Shown piece by piece: positions 44,970 through 56,400 of a stretch of DNA of 64,000 nt; position 1 is the stretch's first letter, and each line of letters starts with the position of its first letter. Location: NCBI GenBank assembly GCA_012064415.1, contig SSNU01000249.1, positions 248,001-312,000 of the forward strand, read 5' to 3'. The notes under the pieces are model-generated. The model did no database searches. It saw nothing but the letters and a program-made list of their open reading frames with translations, and was not told where the DNA came from. The position numbers and the translations under genes were made by a program. Source of the DNA: Gyrodactylus bullatarudis. Taxonomy: Eukaryota > Platyhelminthes > Monogenea > Gyrodactylidea > Gyrodactylidae.

Positions 44970-47900
44970 TTAGTTTCCACCGCGTTGGTCATCAATCTTT
45001 AAGAAACTAGGAGTGAAAACTGGCTTTGCTGGAATTTTAGGGTGTTGACTTTGGGATAATCGAAAGAATATCTCATTTAAAATATGCAAAATGGCTTTAA
45101 AGTCTGGTCTCGTAGAGGGATCCTTATCCCAAGTCTTTTTCATGAGATCGTAACAGGATTGAGGGCAGTTTTCCGGTTTCTCAAGTCGAAGGCCTTCTTT
45201 GAGATAGGATAAAACATCTTTGACAGCCATGCCCACGTAGGGTTGACGACCGAGAGAAAATATTTCCCACATTAAAACACCAAACGACCAAATGTCCGAT
45301 TTAATCGTGAAAAGTTTGGTTTCTATCGATTCAGGAGCTGTCCATTTTATGGGAAATCGACCTGTTTTATCTGAGGTTCTGACGTCGCGACATAATCCAA
45401 AATCAGCTATCTGAATAAAAGTAATTAGAAGAAGAACAATCATTACTATAGCTAATTATAAAGTATCCAAAATAACTAAAATCTCCCATCGATATGATGA
45501 ATTTGATCTTCAAATTTTTTGTAAGAAATAATGTGAATTCAAGTTAAGATTATGAAAATAAAACATTAAAAACGTTTTTAATTTGAGAATTTTTCACATT
45601 TTTGTTTATCTTATTTCAGAAGCATAAAAAGATTTTTTGAGGCGAAATTTGCTGGGATAATATCAAGATACTTGAAGATCAAATTCATCATATCGATTGG
45701 CGATTTTAGTAATTTTGGAAAATTTCGTGATATGAAGTTGGGAATCTATGATTTTCACGAAAATCTCAATTTTTCATCATGAAATTGAATATGATGGGGA
45801 GTTTTTAGAGACCAGATCATATTTCTTTCTTCAAACCCGCCAATTTCCTTTAATTTCAATCTAGATCATCATTTGACTTTTGTTTCTACCATTTTTTGAA
45901 TTTCTATTGAAATTATATATTTTCTGCAATCCGTCAGATGTAGTATATTTCCTGATTTTCCCGTTTATTGATAAACTAGTAAAATATTTTTTTATTCATT
46001 TTTTATCCTACAAATCATTGAAATTCCCGAAAAGAAAGAACGTAGGATAAATTTTGAATGAATATTTATTGATCTTACCAAGATTTAATGCAAATTGAAA
46101 AATTAACTTTCACAAAGAAGAGGTAAATTATTCTGGAAAAAAAGTAGGATTATTATTTTCATCTGCGCAAAATTCGTGGATATTCGTGGCTTTCTCATCG
46201 CTATTTAAATTACAATTTGACTTTACAAAAATAATTAAACTCCAACAAAGCTTAAAGTTAAAGGAGCCCCTCGTTAAGGTATGCCCAAGAATTATTATTC
46301 AATATTGACAGGTTTCATCAAGACACTCATGAGATATATGCACTGAACGCTTTAAAGGAAATACTAGTAGTATTACTAGGAATCTATAATGGTTATCATT
46401 AAAGTTGTCGTACAAATAGAGATTGGAGGCATGATTTTAGAATTTCATTATTGATCGAAAAAGCTATGATCGAGTTTTAGGCTTGAATGAAAAAACTGAT
46501 GGAACATGAAATAAGAGCAACTTACTGTTACTATAGTGGTCGCAAAATTTAGGTTTTCACTTTAATTTTTTCCTTTAACTTCCTTATTTTATATCCAATT
46601 CTAATAAAACATATACCAATAGAATTTTTACAGCCCATACAACATTTGATAATGTTATTTTTACAAATTCATTCAACGGTATTTGAAAAATTCAAAAATA
46701 CTATACTTCATTAAGATACAAAACGCAATATTTATGTTTTCACTTTTTTATTTCAAGAAATCCCCTTTATTTTCAATGACATCAATACATCTTTGATACA
46801 TAGACATAAGATAGGGATCAAGATCATTTTTTCTAAAAGAATCCCACTCTTTAGTGATGGCATCTTTCAGTTCTTGAATATTTCTGTATTTCTTCCCATT
46901 TTTTTAAACTTTCTGAGATAGAGTTCCCCATATGTTCTCAATTGGTTTGAGATCAGGACTTCTAGGTGACCAGTCCATGATATTTATACCAGCTTGGTCT
47001 AAGAACTCTTTAGTAGATTTAGATCGATGACAAGGTGCGTTATCATGCTGAAAAATCAATCCATTTTCTAATATCTCTTGTTTAAATGGTAATAGGGAGT
47101 TTTCAAGAACTTTTTGATAGGTTTCTGAATTCATCTTGGAGCTTATGAATTCTAGCCTCAGAGTCCCTCCATAACTGATGCCTCCCCAAACCATTACTGA
47201 GCCATCACAAAAATTTCTTTCGACTGTTTGCGATTTTGAACGATATTTTGGTTGCCATCAGGGCCGTCTAAATTGAATTTCTTCTCATCTGAAAATATGG
47301 CTCTTTTCCAATCAAAGTTCTCTCTTATTTTTCCTTTGACTCAGTCTAGGCGTCTCGATTTATTAATTTCAGATAAGAAACAAACTCGTTTTGCCTTCCT
47401 CCAACGACATTCAAGGTTTTTCTTGACACTATTTTGGAGTGTTTGTAAACTAATGTTGAGATTCAGTTCGTTTCTTATCTGTAAACAATTCTTCCCATCT
47501 TTCTTAATCATTCTTTTGATCTTTCCCAACATCAAATTAGTAATTTTAGGCTTAGGACCTCGCTTAAATAATTTTTTCTTGTGCCCCTTTCTTTTTAGAA
47601 GGTTGTAAACGAACAACAAAGCAATTTGGCTATTGCTCGGTTGCTCAAATTTCGGTTCTTGAACTCAAAAAGCTCATTCAAACGATCTTTCGTGAATAGC
47701 CTATTTCGATTAGGCATGAAAATTTTTTTTTCAGTAGTTGAGCTAGAAAAATTTCATGAAAATTAATTTATCATACTTGAGAAAATAGGATGCTTACTTA
47801 CCGATAGAATCAATTATGAAAAAGTGAAAACATAAATATTGCGTTTTGTATCTTAATGAAGTATAGTATTTTTGAATTTTTCAAATACCGTTGAATGAAT

Positions 47901-50900
47901 TTGTAAAAATAACATTATCAAAATGCTTTATGGACAGTAACAATTCTATTGATATATGTTTTATTAGAATTGGATATAAAATAAGGAATTTAAAGGAAAA
48001 ATTTAAGTGAAAACCTAAATTTTGCGACCACTATATTAAAATGCGAAGGTACATGCTCTATAGAAAGCTGTGAATGTGAATAGCTAGTAGTTAACCTCAA
48101 GGATATTCATGATCAGACGATAGAATGTACAATAATTTAAATGAGTTAAATATTCTTTCGAACAAGTTCATAGTTTGGATGTCTAATGAAATGTTTTGAA
48201 TTCTAATGCATAGAATTCTGCAATAGACTCTGAATATCAGAGAAAATGAAAAATCAAAGATTTAAACCATGAATAGATAATAATCTATCATTAATTAAAT
48301 CAGTGTTTAGTTGGTAAAGTTGATCTTACATTTGACAAATCCACAAAAGATGTGATTAATAAGCTCAGATATAAAGAAAAATTCAATAAAAAGATTAGAT
48401 CTATCACTTGTGCAATAAACTTTGATTCCTTCTGGATTAGCGAAAATAGTGATTCATAAAAAAGGTTGGAATCTTTTGAAGAGCATTAATTTTGAATTTT
48501 TCTAATGAATTAGTAAACCAATCTAGTGGATAAATATTTGAATCCCAGTAGGAACTTTTAAATTGGGATAATTATTTAGAATTGCGAGCCAAAATTGAAT
48601 TGAATAAAATTTGTGAAATAATTTTTCATGTCAAACAGCATAAAATTTTATCATACTACTTTTCAATGAATTATAGTACAAAAAATACAATAACGCTTCG
48701 TTTAAAAACCTTTATTGGATATCATCTCTACTTTTAATTCTTTCAGTTAAATAAAAACAACTCCTCTAGTATAAAGCCTGAAAAAATTAGGGGAATTTTG
48801 TACGCATATATCCTAAAATATGTGAATTCCTTGTTTTCAAAAAGTAGCTATATTTTTGAAATCAATACCGCTAAAGAATATGAGATTTTTCAAGGTGGAC
48901 ATGAACTTCTGAGGTTTTTACTCCTAGGAAATGTTTACACATTGGAAGAGTATTTGTGTCCCTTACTTTTATGTTACTATTTTTTCGGGTATTCAAAGAA
49001 TTAATTTTGAATGTTTCTCGTGAGGTAAAAAAAAATTTACACCTCACCTTGTTGAATGAAATGTCAAGATATCATGTCAGGAAGAAAATCTGGAAACCAT
49101 ACATTATTTTCATCTGTATATTGAATGCTAGCATAATTAATCTACAAAAAGTGACCTTATAACTGTAAAAGTTTCCAATCAGGAAATACATATATATGCA
49201 CTACCATTCACATGAAAGGTGAAAAGAAGAGAGTAGGAAATTAGCATTAGTCTCATCATCCAGAATATTTCCGCTTAATAATTTGCTTATTCAGTAATTT
49301 GCAATACACAACACTGTGTAATTATTATTATTAGTAAAAGAAGTGGTTGTACAGTTTGTACCTATGGGAATCCCAGCAAGAAATTCAAAATAAAGTAATA
49401 ATGAAAGGGGGGATGAGAGGATGAGCGATCATTCAGAGGGAAAAAAACTCAGCAAACATCAGAGAATTTCCTCTCTTCACTCCCACATCTCTCCCTAAAC
49501 ATGAATGTTGTTGTGGTGAATAATCAATAAAACTTGATTTTTTCTTCTCTAACAATGAAATGTAATGAAAAAGGTAAAGAAAAAAGACTGGATTTTTCTT
49601 CTAGAATGCAAATATTTAAATTCAATCGAAAGACTCTTTCTTGACTTCAAGGACTGTTTGATTCACTAAAGATAAACCCAGCGTGAATAGGGTTTGGAGT
49701 TTCTAACAAAATACTAGACAACGATAAAATTAGCTTAGAATTTTTTGATTTTTGGCTGAGTGTTGGCTGAATTTTTAGTTTAGTTGAATTCAAAAATTAT
49801 CTTTTCTTGGGAAATTTTTGAATCTGTTAAAATTTAACTCGAGGATAATTACAAAAAGTAGAAGATCATCAATAACTACGCGGTCTATTCTTTTTATTTA
49901 CAAAAAATAGAAGATTAGGTAATTTCACTTCAAAAATTGCTAAAGCAATGAATGCTTTACTTTTTTATCCAAAGATCCTTTTGAATTTTTGTACAAATTT
50001 TCGTGTAAAATGAGAGAAGTACAAGAATTCAACTGGACTTCATCCTTTTTATTTAAGCAAGAGACTTGACAAAGTTATTTTCAAAGCTAGAAATCTAGCT
50101 GTTTTGGAAATAGATGATGATGCTTTATATTTATAGATGACTTATCTCATGATTTCATAATAAGAAGAAAGGTTTGTGATCTCGAGTTATTGTAAGATTC
50201 TCCTATTGAATTGATCAAGAAGAATCTTACAGTCTGTAACTCCTTGTATTACTTTTATTAAATTTAAAGTTTGTTATAAATACTTTTATTCAATAAAAAA
50301 TCCCTAATAATCTTCTATTTTATGTAAATACAAAGAATAGAACTTCTAGCTATTGAGGATCTATCTTATACTTTTTGAAAATTTCATACAGAAAATTCAA
50401 CTTAAAAGGGAAATAATGCCTTGTTGAAAATAGCAAGAATAATTAAAAATCTGCAATGATTTCATCTTTTAAAGAGTGAGATGATCAAGGTAATTCAAAA
50501 AAGCTAGGTGCATCTTATGAGAATCAATTGAATTCTGAAATTATGTAACATTTTATTGTAACGAGAAACCCTTTACTGAGTTTAACACAGTTTACTCTAG
50601 GTAGGTGTACAACCCTGGAAAATTTTTCAAAAAACTCTTGAAATTTTTGTAATATATCATTCTTAATAAGAAGAATCATGTTGTAAAGCAGAAAATCAAG
50701 AAATACACATGAATTTTTTATGGTTTTTGAGGGAAAATATAAAATTCACAATTGATCAACAGTTTTAGATAAAAGGAAGATTTTTATTCAACATTTTAGT
50801 ATGAAAAATGTCCTGGATCTTGGCAAAAATATTTTACTTTTGGATAAGTCGATAGTAAATTTTTTAGAGATATTTTGTTTTCTGAAACAAAAACATGGTC

Positions 50901-53322
50901 AATCAACCCTTGATTGGTATTCAAAAAATTTGATTGAGCGTTAAATTATTCATGTTTAAAATGTAGGATAAAAATTACATTTTTTCCATACTATTCAATA
51001 CTATATTTTGGTATTAGAAAATCAACTTACTTTAGCTCTAAAATTCTTGTCAAGCAAAATGTTCCTGGCTGCCAAATCTCTATGGACTAGATTGAGACTT
51101 GAAATATGTTCCATTCCAGTGGCCACATCTATTGTGAGGGAAACAAGCTTTGCCTGGTTGACCTTTTTCTGGTCGATACTTCTGAGGTAGTCGAGCTAAA
51201 CAAAAGTCTTTCCATAATAATGAAGATTGTAATTTTTATATTGAAAAGATATTCCGAGATCGTGGTCAAGTTTGGTTAGTCTTTTTACGTATCATATTTT
51301 AAGTCAAATAAAGTAAAGAGATCCATAATTTATTTATTAAAAGGTTCAAGTAATAGTTCTTAACATTTCCCTATAGCAGAATTAATTAAATTTGATTATT
51401 TGGGAAAGAGTACTGGAATAGAAGATTATATATGAGGATATTTCACAAATTAGCTTAAGTAGAAAGTAAAAATTCCATGTATGAAAAAGAATTGTGTGAA
51501 ATTTTTGAATTTGACTTGGGAGTACTTTTTGTTTCAAGATTAATTATAACACTGAGAAACAAAAATTAACTTCATCTCGTGAACTCGGGTGAATTTTTGA
51601 TATGATGTTCAGTTTTTTGCACTAATGATGACTTCTCATGGTTTTTTCTCATTTTTTGGCTAGTGGCTTTCAAATGACCTAGACGGACGATAGTGGGCTT
51701 AAATGAATGCTAATTAGCGATAAAATTAAACTTTAAACTCAATATTAATAGAATATTTTATGATATGGAGCCAGTTATGGCTCATTATGTCCTCAAATTT
51801 AAATTTTTATCATTTGGCTCGAGGAAGAAAATTGTTCTATGCATGAAATCTTTTTGAAATGATTCTGAATATGCAAGTTTTATTTTTCTGGGAAATTCCT
51901 GGCCAATTCATTAACTTTTACACAGGCAAAGATAGGTTACATACAATTACTCTCCAGTGTTTAAGTAACGTCATAAATTACGCTGAGATGATTTTGTAGT
52001 GTTGAACAGAGTAATTAGTATAAAATCAAATATAAAAGAACGATCATCATGAAATATTATTTTCAAATTTTTCGACTCTAAATTAATTTGCTAGAGGGGT
52101 AAATTCAGTTCATTTATTTGCACTATGAAACGACTTTTGAATACATAAAATGTTTAAAAAAGATAGAAAAAGTGCTCATTTAAAGTATAGTATCAAGGTT
52201 TGCGGAATCATTTTTTATCGAATAAGCATTCCAAAAAAATTATTGATCACTTTTCGTTCCTTTTCAATGAAAAATATGTTTTTTGCATTTAACCAAAAAT
52301 TAGAGAATTACTTCAGAGATTCCAAAAGATTTCAAGAATCATTATGATTGTGTCGATAAAATCGATTCACGAAATGGAAATCCATAGATAGTAATTGCTG
52401 ATTTATTGTTAGTGATGAATTTTAACATGATAGATTATGAATGATGTATTCAGACGAGAAGCGGTGATAAAAAATTAAATTTACACATAAAATTATAGAA
52501 AAATTGACTTACAAGACATCCATTGGTCATAAACTCTGAGATGAAATAAACATGATCCGCGTCTTCGGAAATTCCAAAGAATGCTACCAAGTTACCATGG
52601 TTTAAATATGTCATGAAGGCTGCCTCTTTGAGACCATGGTATGATAATTGAGATAATTTTTTAATTTGTTTAGCTGCCACTGTCTCAGAGGCTATTTTAG
52701 CTCTATAGACTGAAGCAAATTCCCCAGATCCAATAATTTCTTCAAAATGTAAGGAACTATGAGGAATGACCCAACCTGCTTTCTCAAATATAGGAATAAC
52801 TGGGGGAAATATGGTCGTCTGACAACTGACATAATCGACAAGGTTATGAACTAAGCCATCTGGATCCTGAAAGTTCAAGAATTTTCGATATGAACTCAGA
52901 ATATAGAAAATTTTAATTCAGAAATTTACCTCTGCGTAATGAGCAACGAGATCTGAAAGAGAATCAAACTCTGTACATTCGTCAATGGTGTACTTTTCTT
53001 TCTCATAAATAATTCGATAATGCTGAATATCATCATTATAGCACAAGGATAATGTAAAATGACCGGGAAAATTGTGTGATTCACGAATAAGAAATTTTCC
53101 ATCAACTCTCTTTTTAAGCAAAGATTCTGATTCTTCTCTGTTTATTTTTCCATGATACCAAGGCATGAAGGGAAGGCTAACTTTCTTTCGTCGACGCTGC
53201 GGTTCTTGTGGATTTTGAGGTTTAGTCAATGATTTACTAATTGAATCAGTATATTCCATTGTAGGAGACAAGTAATTTATCGACTTAAAGAGAGAAAATC
53301 CAGAAATTTTGAAATCATTCAA
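44970..53322 (-). CDS. CSK: CSK-family cytoplasmic tyrosine kinase
   Basis: There are four exons: 53,322-52,930; 52,866-52,513; 51,195-51,031; 45,410-44,970. All junctions are in phase and the product is 450 residues. CSK phosphorylates the C-terminal Tyr of Src kinases and keeps them off. The SH2 domain starts at MPWYHGKINREESESLL (about residue 53) with the phosphotyrosine Arg in GKFLIRES. The kinase has the Gly loop GSGEFASV (177), the Lys in VAAK (197), HRDLAARN (Asp 289), DFG (307) and PIKWTAPE. The activation loop has no Tyr, as in CSK. The upstream 52 residues are polar and contain no SH3. TTTTCTCTCTTTAAG at about 53,284-53,298 looks like an acceptor, so 53,283 could instead begin an internal exon with the SH3 in an unseen upstream exon. 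A second possible start is Met at 53,259. Confidence 0.92.
45466..45720. repeat. foldback element in CSK intron 3
   Basis: The arms of about 50 bp are nearly identical inverted copies: ACTAAAATCTCCCATCGATA and ATGATGAATTTGATCTTCAA on the left, their complements at 45,672-45,720. It sits 55 bp from the last exon's acceptor. Beyond its right arm (45,728-45,800) is a diverged foldback-family arm (ATGAAGTTGGGAATCTATGA). Confidence 0.7.
46534..48033 (-). mobile_element. Tc1-family (DD34E) transposon with ~220-bp terminal repeats
   Basis: The ends are TAGTGGTCGCAAAATTTAGG and its complement, with TA on both sides. The inverted repeats extend for about 220 bp (46,534-46,752 and 47,818-48,033) and differ by only a few percent. 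They include ATTCATTCAACGGTATTTG and ACAAAACGCAATATTTATG. The transposase lies between them on the minus strand with frame breaks. The first bases (TAGTGGTCG) are shared with the element at 34.6 kb, so the two belong to related families. The near-intact repeats suggest a younger insertion. It lies in CSK intron 3. Confidence 0.9.
46900..47720 (-). pseudogene. Tc1-family transposase, frameshifted
   Basis: Starting near MPNRNRLFTKD (about 47,716), the reading includes KRGPKPKITNLMLGKIKRM and LQIRNELNLNISLQTLQ, then in another frame [14 protein letters not shown], and then MVWGGISYGGTL, QHDNAPCHRS and SPDLKPIENIWG. All three acidic catalytic residues are present with the 34-residue D-E spacing. 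At least two frameshifts or stops break the frame, so it is not coding as it stands. Confidence 0.88.
48034..51030. other. remainder of CSK intron 3, nothing recognised
   Basis: A/T-rich sequence with no element ends or homology that I can name. Open frames at 48.8-49.2 kb are short and compositionally like translated A/T DNA. Confidence 0.45.
51196..52512. other. CSK intron 2, nothing recognised
   Basis: This 1.3-kb intron has donor GTAAGTCAATTT and acceptor TTTTGTTTAG on the minus strand. No repeats or coding remnants were identified. Confidence 0.5.
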
Positions 53323-53455
53323 AAGGTATCAAATTTGAATTGTTGTTAATTTTTAATCAGACCTGAACTTTAATTGTTTTAAATTTCTAAGTCAAGTTAT
53401 AATTTCAAATTTTAAAGACTTTGTTTGATACTTGTTTTTGCTTGATGCTAATGAT
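53323..53455. promoter_or_regulatory. short head-to-head spacer (CSK / unrecognised gene)
   Basis: This is 133 bp between the CSK ATG at 53,322 (197 bp if Met 53,259 is used) and the plus-strand ATG at 53,456. If both are true starts, the promoters overlap. The first exon of the plus gene is only 30 nt of coding sequence, so its start is less certain. Confidence 0.4.
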
Positions 53456-56400
53456 ATGACTAGTAATTCCATCAAAGAACGTCCTGTGAGTATTGAAGAA
53501 TAAAATTTCATGTATTATTTACATTAATTTCAATTCTACTTTGATTTAAATTATCAAAATAGTTATAATATCTTTAATATTCTTGCTTAATCTAGCATAT
53601 CAATAGACGATACTCTCTACTTGCTAATCATGGAAATAGTATCTCCCTGGAAAAATCTTTAAACCCTAGTTTCAGTATAACTCGTAGTCCATCAATTGTA
53701 CCCTCGTCTATAAGCTCAACCCCGAAGCGTGAACTTTACAATAAACAAAAAACTGTACGTCATTTAATATTGATTCATTTTTGACATTCCATTAGATAAG
53801 AAAGTTCATTTAGACTCGAATTATTTAAAGATTTTATCACTTATCACTATAAAAGATATTGATCTCTTCTCAAAAATACACAACTTTTTAGTTCAGTATC
53901 TAATGATTAAATCAACTAATTATAAAACAATATATTAAAATTAAAATAGGCAAAGCATGAAGCATTGAAAATATATGATTTCCTTGACAAATTTAAATAT
54001 TGCTTGAACTAGTGTTCTTATATAAAATGTTGAGCTATTGAAATGTAATCCTAGATACAATTTCCCTTAATACATTTTCTCTAAATTACACAACTCTGAA
54101 CTATTGATCCTGGAAAATTAATTATTGATATTTAATTAAAAACTGTTTCTAAAAAATAGAATGAACAAAAACCATCTCTTGTCCCACTCGGTTACGACGA
54201 AGATCCAGTCGAGACTCATGACCAAGTGGTTCGAAAGCTATCCCTACTTCATAATTTCCCTTCCACCCAGGAAATAAATAAAATTGTAGATTTATCTGTA
54301 AGTAATTCCTCTTTTAGACTAAATACACTTTTTTTCCTTTATGAGTAATACACTAAGGATTGAATGAATCACATCTCTGTCTACTTTTCTTACTAACACG
54401 ACTATAGTATATTCCCTAATTTGAATATAAAAAAATCTATAGTCTAATTTTTGTACTAGACACCAACTATTCATTCTTTATTTTTTTCCAGAACCCGGTT
54501 CGCGAAGAAGAAGAGTAAGTATCTTTTCCTTTTGTATAGTACAGATACTTGAGAGTTGTTAAAAATGGATTTTGCAAACTATTTTTTTCCATAAAATCAT
54601 CATTCATTGCAATTTTTCAATACCGAAAAATTCGAAACTAAAGCTATCCTTGCGTATGATAAAAGATTTAATCGAATCCCTCAATATTGTGAAATAGCGG
54701 TGTATTGAAAATATGAAAGAATTATTGTAAATGTTTTATGAATGAATTGATAATAATAAAACTTCTAGTGAACACTACAATAATATGGACTCAGAACAAC
54801 TAAAAGAGGAATTGAAAAGGATCAAACGGGAGAAAAATTGGATGGAAGCAAAGAATTCGACCCTGGAGAGTTACTACCTTCAAGCTATATCAACAAACGC
54901 ACACAGTCAAATGACTCTAGACCAAGTGCGCGGACGTTCCAGATACCGAAAAGATGCAAAGGATAATAACTCATCAACTTCCAGTAGTAACCAACTCAAA
55001 GGATCTATATCTAATCACAATTTTATGATTCCGCCAATGCCTCGTTCCAGATCTGGCTCAATTGGCTTAACGTGAGTATCTATATTTCTCTTTTGTCCTT
55101 TAATTTCTAAACATATCTCATGAATTATTTGAATATTCCCACTAAACTATTTACTAAAAAATCGTTTTAACAATTAATTTTGCTTTGAAAAATTAAATAG
55201 ATTCATTCATTCAAACAAATCAATGTCTAGGACGCTTGATTTTTTCCGTCTCCAAGAGCAACAATTTTTACTATTTTATTTTATTTCTAATGAAAGACTA
55301 TAGGTTTTTAACTCTCTTCAATGTTGTTTTAATTATTACATTTTGCTAGTGACAATAGCAGTTTTGAGGATACCAAAGTAACCTCACTGCATTTGCCCAG
55401 CCTACCAAGAATTATGTAAGTTTTTCACTTTCTCAAATTTTTACTCAGTCTACTTGCGTCTCAATTGAGTCTTTTAATTGTATTCTCTCTAGTTCAATTA
55501 GGGAAAACTAACACCAAAACCTTAGTCAAAATTTACTCAATTTAACCAACACTAGCTGTCGAAAAAAACTTGAAATTTTCATTTTAAGAAGACTTTATTA
55601 TTTCTTTAACAGGTTTCTTTGTAAATCTACTCACATACCTTGAAGAATATTGTTTTTTACTTTTCATTCCTTAATTTACTCTTTTTGTCTTATCAGAACT
55701 TGGTTTTATTTTTTCTCACCCTTTCTAATGATTTGACAATTTACTTTTCTTATTGAATTAACAAATTGTTTGAATTGATTTTCAGTATCATGTATAAGCG
55801 TTCTTGCTTTTTGAACTATTCAATTCTAAATATGTTTTATTTGGTTAATTATCTAAAATTTTTCTGCAGGTTCAAGCGTCAGCTATCTGATCGTTCTCAG
55901 ACTATCAACTCGTACTCTACAAGGTTATTCTCATATATGCCTCTTATTTTTTTGGAATTAAAATCAATATCCTCAAATAATCTCTTGGTTTTTATGATCT
56001 CATCACATAACAAATATTAATATCTAAATCATCGTGGCAATAATAATAATACTTTTTATCATGCCTCTGGTTGTTAATGTAAACAAAAGACGCAAGTTTT
56101 TTTTATTTGATTCTCATTCAATCACTCATTTCACAATTGAAATGAGCTCTCTTCTTCGAATCTTGTGTAATTCATTTAATTGCTAGGGCGTTGTAATTTT
56201 TATTTACCCCTCGAGAAAAAGTGTCAAATGCATTCAGTAAGAAATCCCATTATCTTATTCTTCAGAATCAGAATAAGAAATCAAGTTGAGAAAGTAATTT
56301 TTTCTGTAATTTAATCCAAAAGTCTTGATGCAAAATTAAAACTTTTAAGAACCATTCTGAGAATAAGAATTCTACAGGACCTTAATTTTAATTCATGCCT

